A DNA stretch of 64,000 bases from Lantana camara (taxonomy: Eukaryota > Streptophyta > Magnoliopsida > Lamiales > Verbenaceae). The notes under the pieces are model-generated. The model was not told the DNA's origin, searched no databases, and saw only the letters and a program-made list of their open reading frames with translations. Positions 1-10,216 of the stretch are shown here, in pieces (the stretch's first letter is position 1; the number at the start of each line of letters is the position of its first letter). Where the stretch lies: positions 94,772,501-94,836,500 of the forward strand of contig CM074858.1 of the NCBI GenBank assembly GCA_037501455.1, in the 5' to 3' direction. Both the position numbers and the translations under genes were made by a program.

Positions 1-2530
1 TGTTTGGAATTCGATTGAGCCCAAAATACCCGAGACGGTATCGAAGACGTCTGATCAGAGAAACTCCAGCACCGCGCTATCTTTGATATGAGGTACCAGT
101 TTCTCCAAGGTCCAGAATGCGGTCTCTTACTGTTTCGTTGCCCGTCTACATAACCTTTCTGCCACCCATCCTGCGTTCTCTTCCAGTATGCTTTATCCTT
201 CTCCTCCTTGGCCCTGTCCAACAGACTCTAGGTCGTGGCCAGCCCAGTATCCAACTTTTCCTTTTCGGCCCTAAGGTGGGCCATCTCCGCCTTTAGGATC
301 AATTTCCCATGGGTCGACTCTTCAAGTTTCTTACCAAGCCTCTCGACATTGCGAGTGTATATGGCTTTCTTCTCGTCTTTTTCTTTCGATAGTTTGGCCG
401 TTTCATCCTTTCAACTTTTGGCCTCCAGCACCTTCGCCCTCTCGCTCAGCAGCTTGCGGCGTGCCGCGTCTACCAGTTCCAAACGAGCAGCCGATTGGTA
501 CTCCCTCATAATTAATTGGGAGAAAAGGGAGGTGTTAGAGGAAGGTTACGAAACGCACAAAAGAATGGAGTCTTAAGCAGTGAGGTCTTATCGAGCACAA
601 CATGGAGATCTTATTGTACGAGAGGGCCGCATTATCCTCCTTAGCCAACTCCTGATGATCAGCGCATGTCTGCAGGGAGTAGTAGATGGCCCCTACAACA
701 TCTTGGTTGACCTCCCCAGTCGCAACCTGTCTCTCTGTCCGGTCTGCCTTGAAGTCCGGGACATTGAAGGGATACTTGGGTCCTTCAAAAGAGGGAATAT
801 TCATTATCCTTTCACAGTCCCCTCGCAAATTGAGAAGCCTGGGGAGTTGCCAGCCTGAAAAGAGGGGGAGTTTCCACCCCTTGGTACGGTTTAGCATCTT
901 GGGAGCCTGTTTAGTTGTTTTGGAAGGAGCCTCACCGTCGGCATTTCCCAGCGCCTTCCTGTTTGAAGTTTTGGGTCCCCTTGGTATTTCGGTAGGGAAC
1001 GACCCAGAAGTGACTTCCGAGTCAGAGTCCGGCCGCCCAGCGGACGGAACAGAAGTCCCTTTGCCTTTTGGGGGTTTAGCAGTCTTCTCTTTAGGTGTGG
1101 GTGGAGCAGGTACATTATCCACCTGAATCCAGGCAGCCCTACATGCATCTGTGAGCCCTCCCTCATCGGTTTATGGGGGTCGGTCCACCTTTGCCGTAGC
1201 TCTTTCCACAGAGGCGATTTTTGCCTTTGTGTGTTCCTCTGGTAGGCCCTCCGCCTGGGCGATCTCGTCGGCCGTAGGGGCAGGGCCCTTCTCCTCACTT
1301 TCTTGAGCCTTCTTGGCTTCCTCAGCCTGGAGTTTCTTCAGCTTACGGTTGGCAGCCTTGGCTCTTGCAGCAACCATGATTGACTCTGTAAAAAAAAAAA
1401 AAAAAAAACCGTTAACATTATAAGCAACACCCTAGCCCGGTCGAGCAGGAACGAAACGGTGTACAAATTTAAGAAGGAATGAAGGAACATGTTTGGCCTA
1501 AGCGAGTTGATGACGTAGTTACCCATATTGAAGTCCAGGTGCCTCACCATACCCGGAGCCAACCCCAAGCTTATTAGTAGATGAGAACTCATGAAAATGC
1601 CTGTATCCAGGGGGTGCACTTCCCTCAGGGCCGCCAATAATGTGTTTGGCCAATGCACTGGTCCCCGACCCAGGCGAGTTTGTGCGACATCATTCCATGC
1701 AGTGTGTTTAAGACCGTTCCAACCGTCCATGTATCGCACGAACACATACTTCACCTTCCAATCTTTCCCGTGAGAACTCCGATCGGTGTCGAATATTTTA
1801 TTTCCAGAGCGCGACTGGAGCTTTACAAACCCCCTCCTATTTGCGGAAGCTGCCGTGTCAACCGAGGCAACAAATAGTTCCGCAAAATGCTCGCCATATT
1901 CCACTTGTCCAAGCAGCTTCATCAACATCCGGAAAGCTTTCACCATAGCCTGACTGTTGGGAAGTAGTTGGATCGGGCTGATTTGTAAATGGCTTTACAG
2001 AGCGATTTGAAACGGAGAAAGTGGGAGTCGAAATCTATACTCTATGTCTTGCAAAGACATGGCGATGTAGCCCTCCAGAGGGGAACCCATATGTTCATCT
2101 TCCTTGGGAACTATGACTTCGCAGTTCAGGTAAATATCTCTCCATCCGGTCAATATCTTCTAAGCCAGTTTCCTTTCCGATTCAGCCACTTGGGATCGAA
2201 ACTCATGGTAATACTTGAGGCATTTTTGGGCCCCCTTCTTCCGACCCACTGGGGCTTTCCCTTTCTTCTTCTTCTTCTTCGCATCAACTTCAGAAGTAGA
2301 CACGGCACCGCCTTGGTCCCGGGATCCTTCCCCCAGAGACATTTCCTCAATATCTGCGGCCATATCCGCCATGCTTCATTGTCCACTTTCACTTCCTCCT
2401 CCCTATTGGAAGAAGCAGAACCAACCTCCCCTGAGTGGTCACTCGCGAGTGTGTCTCCTAAAGCAGACCCTAACCTCCTCCGCCAACCCTGGGATGTACA
2501 TCTCCTCGTTTGGGTCCTCCCACCTGTTCT
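1..2530 (-). pseudogene. Degraded gag-like coding region of a gypsy-type element
   Basis: Several minus-strand open stretches follow each other: about 2372-2160, 1946-1338, 1377-1171 and 1122-535, then a charged, coiled-coil-like part down to about 180. The 1946-1338 part, with a DWKVKYVFV stretch, resembles the 'gypsy-type putative transposase' proteins often found in plant genomes. The later parts are Lys/Glu/Ala-rich, as in the C-terminal coiled coil of those proteins. Frames change and stops occur, and a poly-A run lies at 1391-1408, so no single intact ORF remains. No LTR boundary is visible in the window. The family assignment is from memory of the protein type and is tentative. It could also be an exon-split relic of a transposon-derived gene. 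Confidence 0.45.
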
Positions 2531-2605
2531 TTCCTGGGGGAGCCTCAGGCATTTCCATTTAGTGTCTCCTTTGAGCCCTTGTGTCATCAACTAAAAGGGG
2601 GAGAA
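2531..2605 (+). repeat. Orphan 3'-internal end with polypurine tract
   Basis: About 75 bp ending in an A/G-rich polypurine tract (2593-2605) match the sequence at 7341-7414 that precedes the downstream LTR. An LTR in the 5' position should not have this upstream. It therefore looks like the tail of a second, mostly lost copy of the same element that shares the LTR at 2606. Confidence 0.7.
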
Positions 2606-3547
2606 TGTTGGAATGTTTTTGTTGATTCCCTCTGACTATTTGATTTGGTATCTAGTCTATTCTTGGTATAAATCTTCTTACAGGAACCAAGCTTGGAAAG
2701 TTCCAGTGAATAAAAACAACCAGGACTATTAAAGGAAGACTTTGGCTAAATCATGCCTAAACTCATGGAAAAGACAACAAATAACCTGCAGCTCTGGATT
2801 GACAAAAGACAACCCCCAACTATCAAGCGCAGTATCTCTTGAGTGAAGATCATATCCCAACGGCTAGTTCCAGAGCTGGTCACTATATAAAGGACTTCAA
2901 CAAAGTCAGAAGATACAAGTCTATAAGTCCGTTATAGCAAGACTGTCAAGTGTAGGTGCAGATTTTCAGAATCCGAGTGATTTAAAGCTTTATTGTAAGG
3001 AGACATTTGTTCTCCGGTTTTGTGGTTGTATTCTCTGGTACTATCTTCTGTTAGTTCTAGAACATTGGTAATACCTTTTTCATTAGTTTGTGTAGGTGAG
3101 ATAAATAAGTGAGTGAGACTTAATTATCCCACTAAGTGTTGGTGTATGAGATTACAAGGTTTTTCTTGTAACCTCAAAGTGCTTAATAAGAATATCTTTG
3201 CAAACTCCCAAGCTCACAACTTGGGGATAGGAGAAAAACGTTGACTCAATATCATATAGAAGTAGGATATGGAACTTGATCATTTATTAAGACTTATTTA
3301 TCCAACTAAGTGTTGGTATATGAGATTACGAGGTTTTTCTTGTAACCTCAATTTGCTTAATAAGAATATCTTTGCAAACTCCCAAGCTCACAACTTGGGG
3401 ACAGGAGTAGGGTTGCCGAACTTGTATAAATCACTTGTGCATTTTTCTTTTCAGTATTTATTCCATTTTATCTTTGTTTCCTATACGTTGGTACTTTGTA
3501 AATACCAGAAATTATTCGAAGTACCAGTCCACCTGTCAAGGGTGTCA
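2606..3547 (+). repeat. 5' LTR of the SIRE-like copia, with internal duplication
   Basis: Starts tgttgg and ends gtca. It aligns with the LTR at 7415-8188 along its whole length, but is about 170 bp longer because one segment is present twice (3116-3232 and 3290-3404). A TATA-like tatataaag lies near 2884. The second LTR lacks the duplication, so it arose after insertion or by recombination. Confidence 0.85.
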
Positions 3548-4355
3548 ATTAGTATCAGGGCCAGGTTTTTAAAAAATAAAAAGGTTTAATCGCCTGGTTT
3601 TCGATCTAAATCCGCTGCTAAAATTAATTATTTCATTGAAACAACATCACCTGCACATGCACCTTTATTTGATGGTACTAACTATACTACATGGAAGAAT
3701 AGAATCGAGAATTACTTCATCTCCATAAGTTACAATCTAGGGAAAGTTGTGATTAAAGGAGAAAAAGTGTCAATGAAGAAGAGAGAAGGACAAGAGATAC
3801 CAAAAGTGAAAGGAGAATACAGTAGTAAAGACAAACAATTACTCTCCATGAATGCTAAAGCCAAATAAATTCTATCATGCTCACTTTTCAATGGAGAATA
3901 CAATCGAGTATCAATCTGCAAAAACACAAAAGAAATGTGGGATATACTCCAAGTCACCTATGAAGGTACACCACAAGTTCGTGAGGAACGGGTTGTAATT
4001 TTAACCACTCAATATGAGGTATTCCAAATGAATCCGGGGGAGACGATTAACCAAATGCATACCAGATTCATTGCTCTTGCAAATCAAATGAGCGTGCTTG
4101 GAGATCCATTAACGGAGGGGCAACAAGTTAGAAAAATTTTGAGGTCTCCTCCTAAGGAGTGGATTCCTAAGGTCCCCGCAAGAACAGAAGCTAAAAACCT
4201 TAATTCCCTTTCCATGACAGAACTTATCGGTTCTCTAATATCACATGAGCTTACTCTCCTACCAAAGGAAAAAATACTAGACAAGAAGAAGAACACTGAA
4301 TTTGCTGTTGAACCTGATACCAATATGGAGGATAAAACTGATGAAGAACTGGTAC

Positions 4356-6437
4356 TGTTGGGAATAGTGCCGTAGAAAGCTGTTATGCTTCGGGACTTTC
4401 CCTATATCACAGACAATCTTTGAATAATATACGAATGATTGTAATCACAGGCGAACACTTCTTATGTGCCAATACGTGTTTTGTATGTTTCCATTATGTG
4501 CGCATGTCTAGAACTCCCCTAATCCGATGAGGTCGTTAAAAACTTTGTCATTATGGAAATGACACATGAAACAAGTTCTTAACTCCATAGGCGAGGATTA
4601 GAAACTTCTCCAAGTCAATGAGGCTGACAGACAGTGGGAGTTTCGACTTTGCCTCTGTTGAGACTTGCTTGTGTAGTTATGTCCTTAAGAAGGATCACCC
4701 GGTTTCATGGGGTGATAAGTGCATGGGTTGATGCGTTCATAATACATAAGGGTGATAGTTACAAGAACTTCATCACTGAGAGTGCCCCGCGTGAGAAGAT
4801 TCCTAAATAGGAAAGGAAGTTTCCTCAAACTTCCAGATTAGGAAATATCTCACATGTCAATGACGTGAGGAATTAATCCTTAGACTTGAGATTCCACATT
4901 GTCTCATATGATCTAACTCTGTAATCTTTGATATAGGCTCAAAAGGGTTTCGCCATATAGACACCTGAACCACGACCTATGTTGGGATTACACAAGTGGC
5001 ATATGAGAATTGTTGGAATAAATAAAGGACCTACACTTGTTGTAGGCAAGATGATCTCTTATTACACAAGTCATTCATGATTCCATATCCTAAAATCCTT
5101 GCGCAAGGTGGTTAGATCAAGGCATCAAGGAAATGGAGTTTTCTTGGATTGAGATCAAATGGAATATGAAGGGAACTTTGTTTTAAGATTAAGATTAGTA
5201 GGGCTCTCCATATTCTCATGCTCTAGATCTTAATCGAGAGATATGATGGTAGGAGGATCGTATCCCACATGATGTCATTGACTGAAAGGTTCTTTCGAAT
5301 ATACATTCACATTTTAGGTAGGGGTCACACACCTGTTGCTAGACTACGGTCGTGTGATCTGTGAGGTGATTAATTAATAATGGGTATTAATTAATTAGGC
5401 TCATTGCTAACTGAAATTGAACCTAGAGGGTCACACACAAATACAGGGTTCAAAGGGTATTAAGGAAAGATCAAATAGTTGATCGAAACGAGACCACAGT
5501 GTAAAGTACACGTGTGGGTCGAGAGCATGTTTGGGACGTGTGAATCCAATTGTGGAATTGGATCATATGTTAATTAATTGGAGAATTAATTATTAGCCCA
5601 AATATAGTTAATTGAAGAATTAATTATAAATCCCTAAATATAATTAATTGGAGAATTAATTATATAGCCAAAATAAATTAATTGCAGAATTAATTTAAGC
5701 CCATTAGAATTAATTCTAAAGTCCTTGAAAGAATTAATTGGAGAACTAATTCTAAGTATTTAATTATTTAGTTATTCTAATTTGATTAGAACAAATAAAT
5801 AAATAAATATCTTCTATTTTATTATTCTAATAAAGTATTAGAATAAGATATTTAATTATTGCTAGAATAATTAAATATTCCTAATTAGTTAGGAACTCTC
5901 TTTCTAGAAGGAATAGATATCTTATTTTAGATAAGATATTATTTACATGGAGAGAAAGAACGAATAGGAGAAAAGTCAAAGTAGGAGACCATCTCCTACA
6001 AGACTAGGGTTTTCGAAACCCACCCTATAAAAGCGCGAGGGGGTTCGAAATTTTGGACTTACACGTGATTTGGAGAATCACGTCCAACCTTCATGGAATT
6101 TAGGGATATTTCTCTTTCTCTCTATTTCTCGTTTCTTGTTTCTTTAATACGCATGTTACAGTACTAACATACTCAAATCACGTGATTCCAAAGTAGGTTG
6201 GTGTGGATTATTACTCTAGAGGATTTCTACTTTGGAATCTCGAAGAAAGAATCAAGAAACGGGGATTTTCATGTCGCATGAAGGACGTTTGAGGGTGGCT
6301 CAATACGTTTCAAGAAAGCTTCAATTCGTGTGAGTTTCTTGAGTCCCAACGTTATGATACGAACATTGCAAGTTTTTAGATCCTTTTTGGAAAAAAATTT
6401 TAAACTTCCACTGCGTTTACTCTGTTGTTTTCCAACA
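4356..6437 (+). mobile_element. Probable solo LTR, TG...CA, TSD ggtac (copy 1)
   Basis: The unit begins tgttgggaat and ends ttccaaca, and is flanked on both sides by ggtac (4351-4355 and 6438-6442). It interrupts a gag frame that rejoins exactly when the unit is removed. No protein-coding region is recognised. A TATA-like tataaaa lies near 6025. A second, reverse-oriented copy is at 48818-50725. TG...CA ends, a 5-bp TSD, about 2 kb length and no coding region fit a solo LTR. A non-autonomous LTR element with very short internal DNA is the alternative. Confidence 0.8.
5565..5760 (+). repeat. Degenerate tandem repeat of AATTAATT units
   Basis: Four to six units of about 30-37 bp, each containing aattaattggagaattaatt or a close variant followed by an A-rich link. 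Each unit is itself nearly palindromic around 'ggaga'. The array accounts for part of the length difference from the second copy of this LTR at 48818-50725, where only short AT-rich remnants are seen. Confidence 0.7.
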
Positions 6438-7414
6438 GGTACTTCTATCAAAAAGAATAAAAGAAGTTTTAGACAATAGAAACAAAAACCAGAAGTTCCA
6501 GCAACCTCAAAGGGATGGTTCCTTCACATGCCATGAATGCAAAAACACGGGACACGCCAGACCAAATTGTCCCATTCTCAAAAAAGACCCGGAATATGAT
6601 AGGGAGCAAAATCCATACGTTGCCTACTGGAACTAGGAGGTCAATCATGAGCTATTTGACCACGAGAAAGATTGCATCACACTTATGGCAAAAAATGGGG
6701 TAACCTCTAACCAATCTTTTCATGAATATAAGAATGTTGATATATATGATCTGCTTGAAACTTGTTCTACCAATTGAAGACTTGCTTTTTAAGAATAAGA
6801 AAATAGAAGAAAATCTTTTAAATATTATTAAGGAAAAGCAAGATATGAAAAATAAACTCCTTCAAGCTAATGATAATTTAAAATTTGAAAAAGATATTCT
6901 CCAAAAGGAAAATGAACATATTTCTGGAGAACAAACTAGATTATGTAAACTTGTGCATGATAAGAAGAAAGAACAACACAAAGCTTGAAGTTCTTATAAA
7001 AAGAAAAGATGTTATAACTTTGGGAAATTAGGTCATATTTAATATTATTGTTATGAGCTAAGATTCAGAAAAAATAAGTGGATATGGGTACCCAAAACGA
7101 AGTATCAAGAAGTACCAAAGAGAAAATATAACTTGAATTCTATCAATAAAGGACCCAAAGCACATTGGGTGCCAAAAACTAATTGATTTTGCAGGTATCT
7201 TTTTGTTGCTGAAGGGGGAGAAGATGACACCAATCCGTTTATTACCAACAGGCGGAGTTACCTATCTCTAATTGATAGGAGGAGCTACAATTATGTGCAT
7301 TTACAGGCTTATTAACAAGGGGAGTTAAATTTCCAGTTCTTCAGGGGGAGCCTCAGGCAATTCCATTAAGTGTCTCCTTTGTGCCCTTATGTCATCAAAC
7401 AAAAAGGGGGAGAA

Positions 7415-8188
7415 TGTTGGAAAGTTTTTGTTGATTCCATCTAACTATTTGATTTTGTATCTAGTCTATTCTTGGTATAAATCTTCTTGTAGGAACCAAG
7501 CTTGGAAAGTTCCAGTCAATCAAAACAACCAGGACTATTAAAGGAAGACTTTGGCTAAATCATTCTTGAACTCATGGAAAAGACAATAAATAACCTGCAG
7601 CTCTGGATTGACAGAAGACAAACCCCAACAATCAAACCCAATATCTCTTGAGTGAAGATCATATCCCAACGACTAGTTCCAAAGCTGGTCACTATATAAA
7701 GGACTTTAACAAAGACAGAAGATACAAGTCAATAAATCCGTTGTAGCAAGACTGTCAAGCGTTGGTGCAGATTTTTAGAATCCAAGTGATTTAAAACTTT
7801 ATTGTAAGGTGACATTTGTTCTCCGGTTTTGTGGTTGTATTATGTGGTACTATCTTCTATTAGTTATAGAACATTGGTAATACCTTTTTCATTAGTTTGT
7901 GTAGGTGAGATAAATAAGTGAGTGAGACTTATTTATCCCACTAAGTGGTGGTGTATGAGATTACAAGGTTTTTCTTGTAACCTCAAAGTGTTTAATAAGA
8001 ACATCTGTGCAAACTCCCAAGCTCATAATTTGGGGATAGGAACAGGCTTGCCGAACCTATATAAATCACTTGTGCATTTTTCTTTTCAGTATTTATTTCA
8101 TTTTGTCTTTGTTTCTTGTGCACTGGTACTTTGTTTTATCAAATATCAGAAATTATTCGAAGTACCAATCCTACCCTCAAGAGTTTCA
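7415..8188 (+). repeat. 3' LTR of the SIRE-like copia
   Basis: Begins tgttggaaag directly after a polypurine tract (7401-7414) and ends gagtttca. It aligns with 2606-3547 apart from the duplicated segment there. TATA-like tatataaag near 7693. Confidence 0.85.
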
Positions 8189-9364
8189 ATATATTTTCTA
8201 AGGAAACCGTAACCTTTTAGGTTCATTTGTAATTACAAAACTCTTAACAAAACTCTAAGATTCTAAATATAATTATGTCTGAAAGTGAAACTGAGACACA
8301 AATTGTAATTATTCCATCTAATATGGGTTAAGTGTAATTATTCTATCAAAAACATGATAATGGTTTTTCTTGTTTTCGATTTTTGCAATTTTAGGTTTCT
8401 TTTCTTTTTTGACTTTAATATATTATATAAATACTTAGTTTAATACTAAATATTATATGTTAATAATTTAAATATAATTTATTACCTTCATATTTTTTAA
8501 ATTAATATAATCTTATCATGCATTAATTATCTTTTTTGTTTGGCGGATTTATTAATTGTTTCTTTTATTTGGTTTTGAGGTGTCTAAAACCACTGAAAAA
8601 TTACCGAAGGTGGTATAATATATAAAACGTAAACATGAGATGGTGCTATGCAACGAAAAATAGTAGGATCGGCAAAATGTAAAAAACAGTTATAGTTCGG
8701 ACCATAAAAAATATTTTCCTCTTATATAAATATGATTTTTTTTTTAACACACATCCCCAATTTAATTATCCTAACTGTATTATCATGTCATGACATCATA
8801 TTATATTCATGTCAAATCCGTATTATTGTATTTGTTTGTATTATGGGATATATATTGTAGACAAGCTTAGTAATATTTTCATTTGTATATGCACATAGTC
8901 TAAGTTGCTGTATGATGGGTGGTTGCAATTTGGAAATCGTTTAATTAAGTTGACTTACTTTTGTACTTGAAAACCATGGTGCACCAGACCAAGACTTCGA
9001 GAAAAGTTTTAACTCGACCTCAAACTCACTCCCTCTTTTATTCTACTTCAATCCAATCATGGGACATACAGTTTACGATAAACTTAATATTTTTATAGAT
9101 GTAATAAAAGATCAATATTCAAAACGTTTATTACTGGACAGGGTTCAAAATTCATGGAAATGCCATAATGACTGGTGGTTGGCTGGTTGCAAATTCATGG
9201 AAGGCTTTTAATTCTGATAAGAATCTAGTCTCTTGACTTCCAAAACCTAAATAGACGGAAGAAATTGTAGACAAGAAACGCGCACGATACTTTCTTGATT
9301 TAAGTGTTTTCTTCTCATGTTCACACGCTAGGGGTTTATTTTATGAGTTTATTACAGCCAAAAC
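8189..9364. other. AT-rich stretch, no gene seen
   Basis: No ORF of note, no tRNA-like fold and no terminal repeats could be recognised. It is very AT-rich between about 8390 and 8900. The last five bases (9360-9364, aaaac) are the target duplication of the next element. Confidence 0.6.
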
Positions 9365-10216
9365 TGTAACATCCGAAGCGCAAAGGTGGTGCCACATCCC
9401 CCGCACTATAGCTCTGTCCACATATGAAACGGACAATCCATACATGAACTAAGCCATAGCAAACGGGTGACAAGAAAACAAAGACTAACTAGCTAGGCGG
9501 GACTAACCCCAAACCAAGTATCACAACAAGAAATAAAACTGAAGCAGGCTATATTATCAAGCAAACCATTTACTAATTTCATATCAATACATAATCATCT
9601 CAAAAATACAAAACATTTCATATAACCCAAAATAACAATACATATGCATCAAGATAGATATGGACACGAGCTAGACCCGAAATGAAAGACTTGACTCGAC
9701 ACCAATCCCGCCTAGCACACGACCTGCAAAACAGAAAGGTGAGGTGTCAGTCTACCACAGACTGAGCGAGGGGCATAATAGATATAAGCACAGATAACAT
9801 GCAAATCATAACCTCGGGTAAGGTTTTATAACTGAAAACAATATAAGTTCAATAATAAAGTGGAACTCGTCCGAGATTACAACTATCCGATTTAACACTT
9901 AGTCATTTTCAATCAATCAATCAGTGGCCCGGCGAGTGAGGGCAATTCTCCAACCTTACTCCGACAGTGTACAATCACGATACTCTTAATTAATTAAGTG
10001 ATCATGCAATCAGTTACAGTGCACACGTAACAGTTTCAATGACTCCTTCTTCTTCCAATGATGGTGGATTTGCAAGGCCCGAACCATCCACGGTAAAAAC
10101 GGTGTACGTCGGGAACATGACTCCCACGCACGGGACTCCTTCCTCCACCAAACCTCCTGGTGGGTTCAGGGGTTCATCCCCACGGTTGAGAGGAGTGTAA
10201 GAGTTACCAGTCAGCC

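Larger units (their letters stand above)
3620..7190 (+). pseudogene. SIRE-like copia gag, split and carrying stops
   Basis: The N-terminal part (about 3660-4355) has the FDGTNY...W start typical of copia gag and the region of the UBN2/gag-polypeptide family. An in-frame TAA lies at 3866-3868. At 4355 the frame is cut by a 2.08-kb insertion and continues at 6443. If the insertion and one copy of ggtac are ignored, the frame runs on without a gap. A CCHC zinc knuckle (CHECKNTGHARPNC) follows at about 6529-6570, then a Lys/Glu/Asn-rich coiled-coil part (about 6770-6988), a damaged second knuckle, and a Trp-Val-Pro-Lys stretch near 7175. Several stops lie in the C-terminal part. Gag would form the particle shell and bind RNA. 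This copy cannot make a full protein. Confidence 0.75.
2606..8188 (+). mobile_element. SIRE-like Ty1/copia retrotransposon lacking pol
   Basis: Two direct LTRs (2606-3547 and 7415-8188) flank an internal part with a primer-binding-like site just after the first LTR (about 3550-3562) and a polypurine tract just before the second (7401-7414). The internal part codes for gag only. After the gag C-terminus and the GPKAHWVPK stretch, where plant copia elements normally enter protease, the sequence passes within about 200 bp to the polypurine tract. Protease, integrase, RT and RNase H are absent, so the element is non-autonomous. No 5-bp target duplication is seen (gagaa left, atata right). It is further split by the insertion at 4356-6437. 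Confidence 0.8.

Noticed and set aside
6722..6988. Coiled-coil ORF as an env-like or separate gene
   Set aside because: It lies between the gag knuckle and the gag end in the same element and has no signal peptide of its own. It is part of gag.
8275..8331. Short frame MSESETETQIVII... after the SIRE-like 3' LTR as a new gag start
   Set aside because: Ends after fewer than 20 codons, no primer site in front of it and no further gag sequence.
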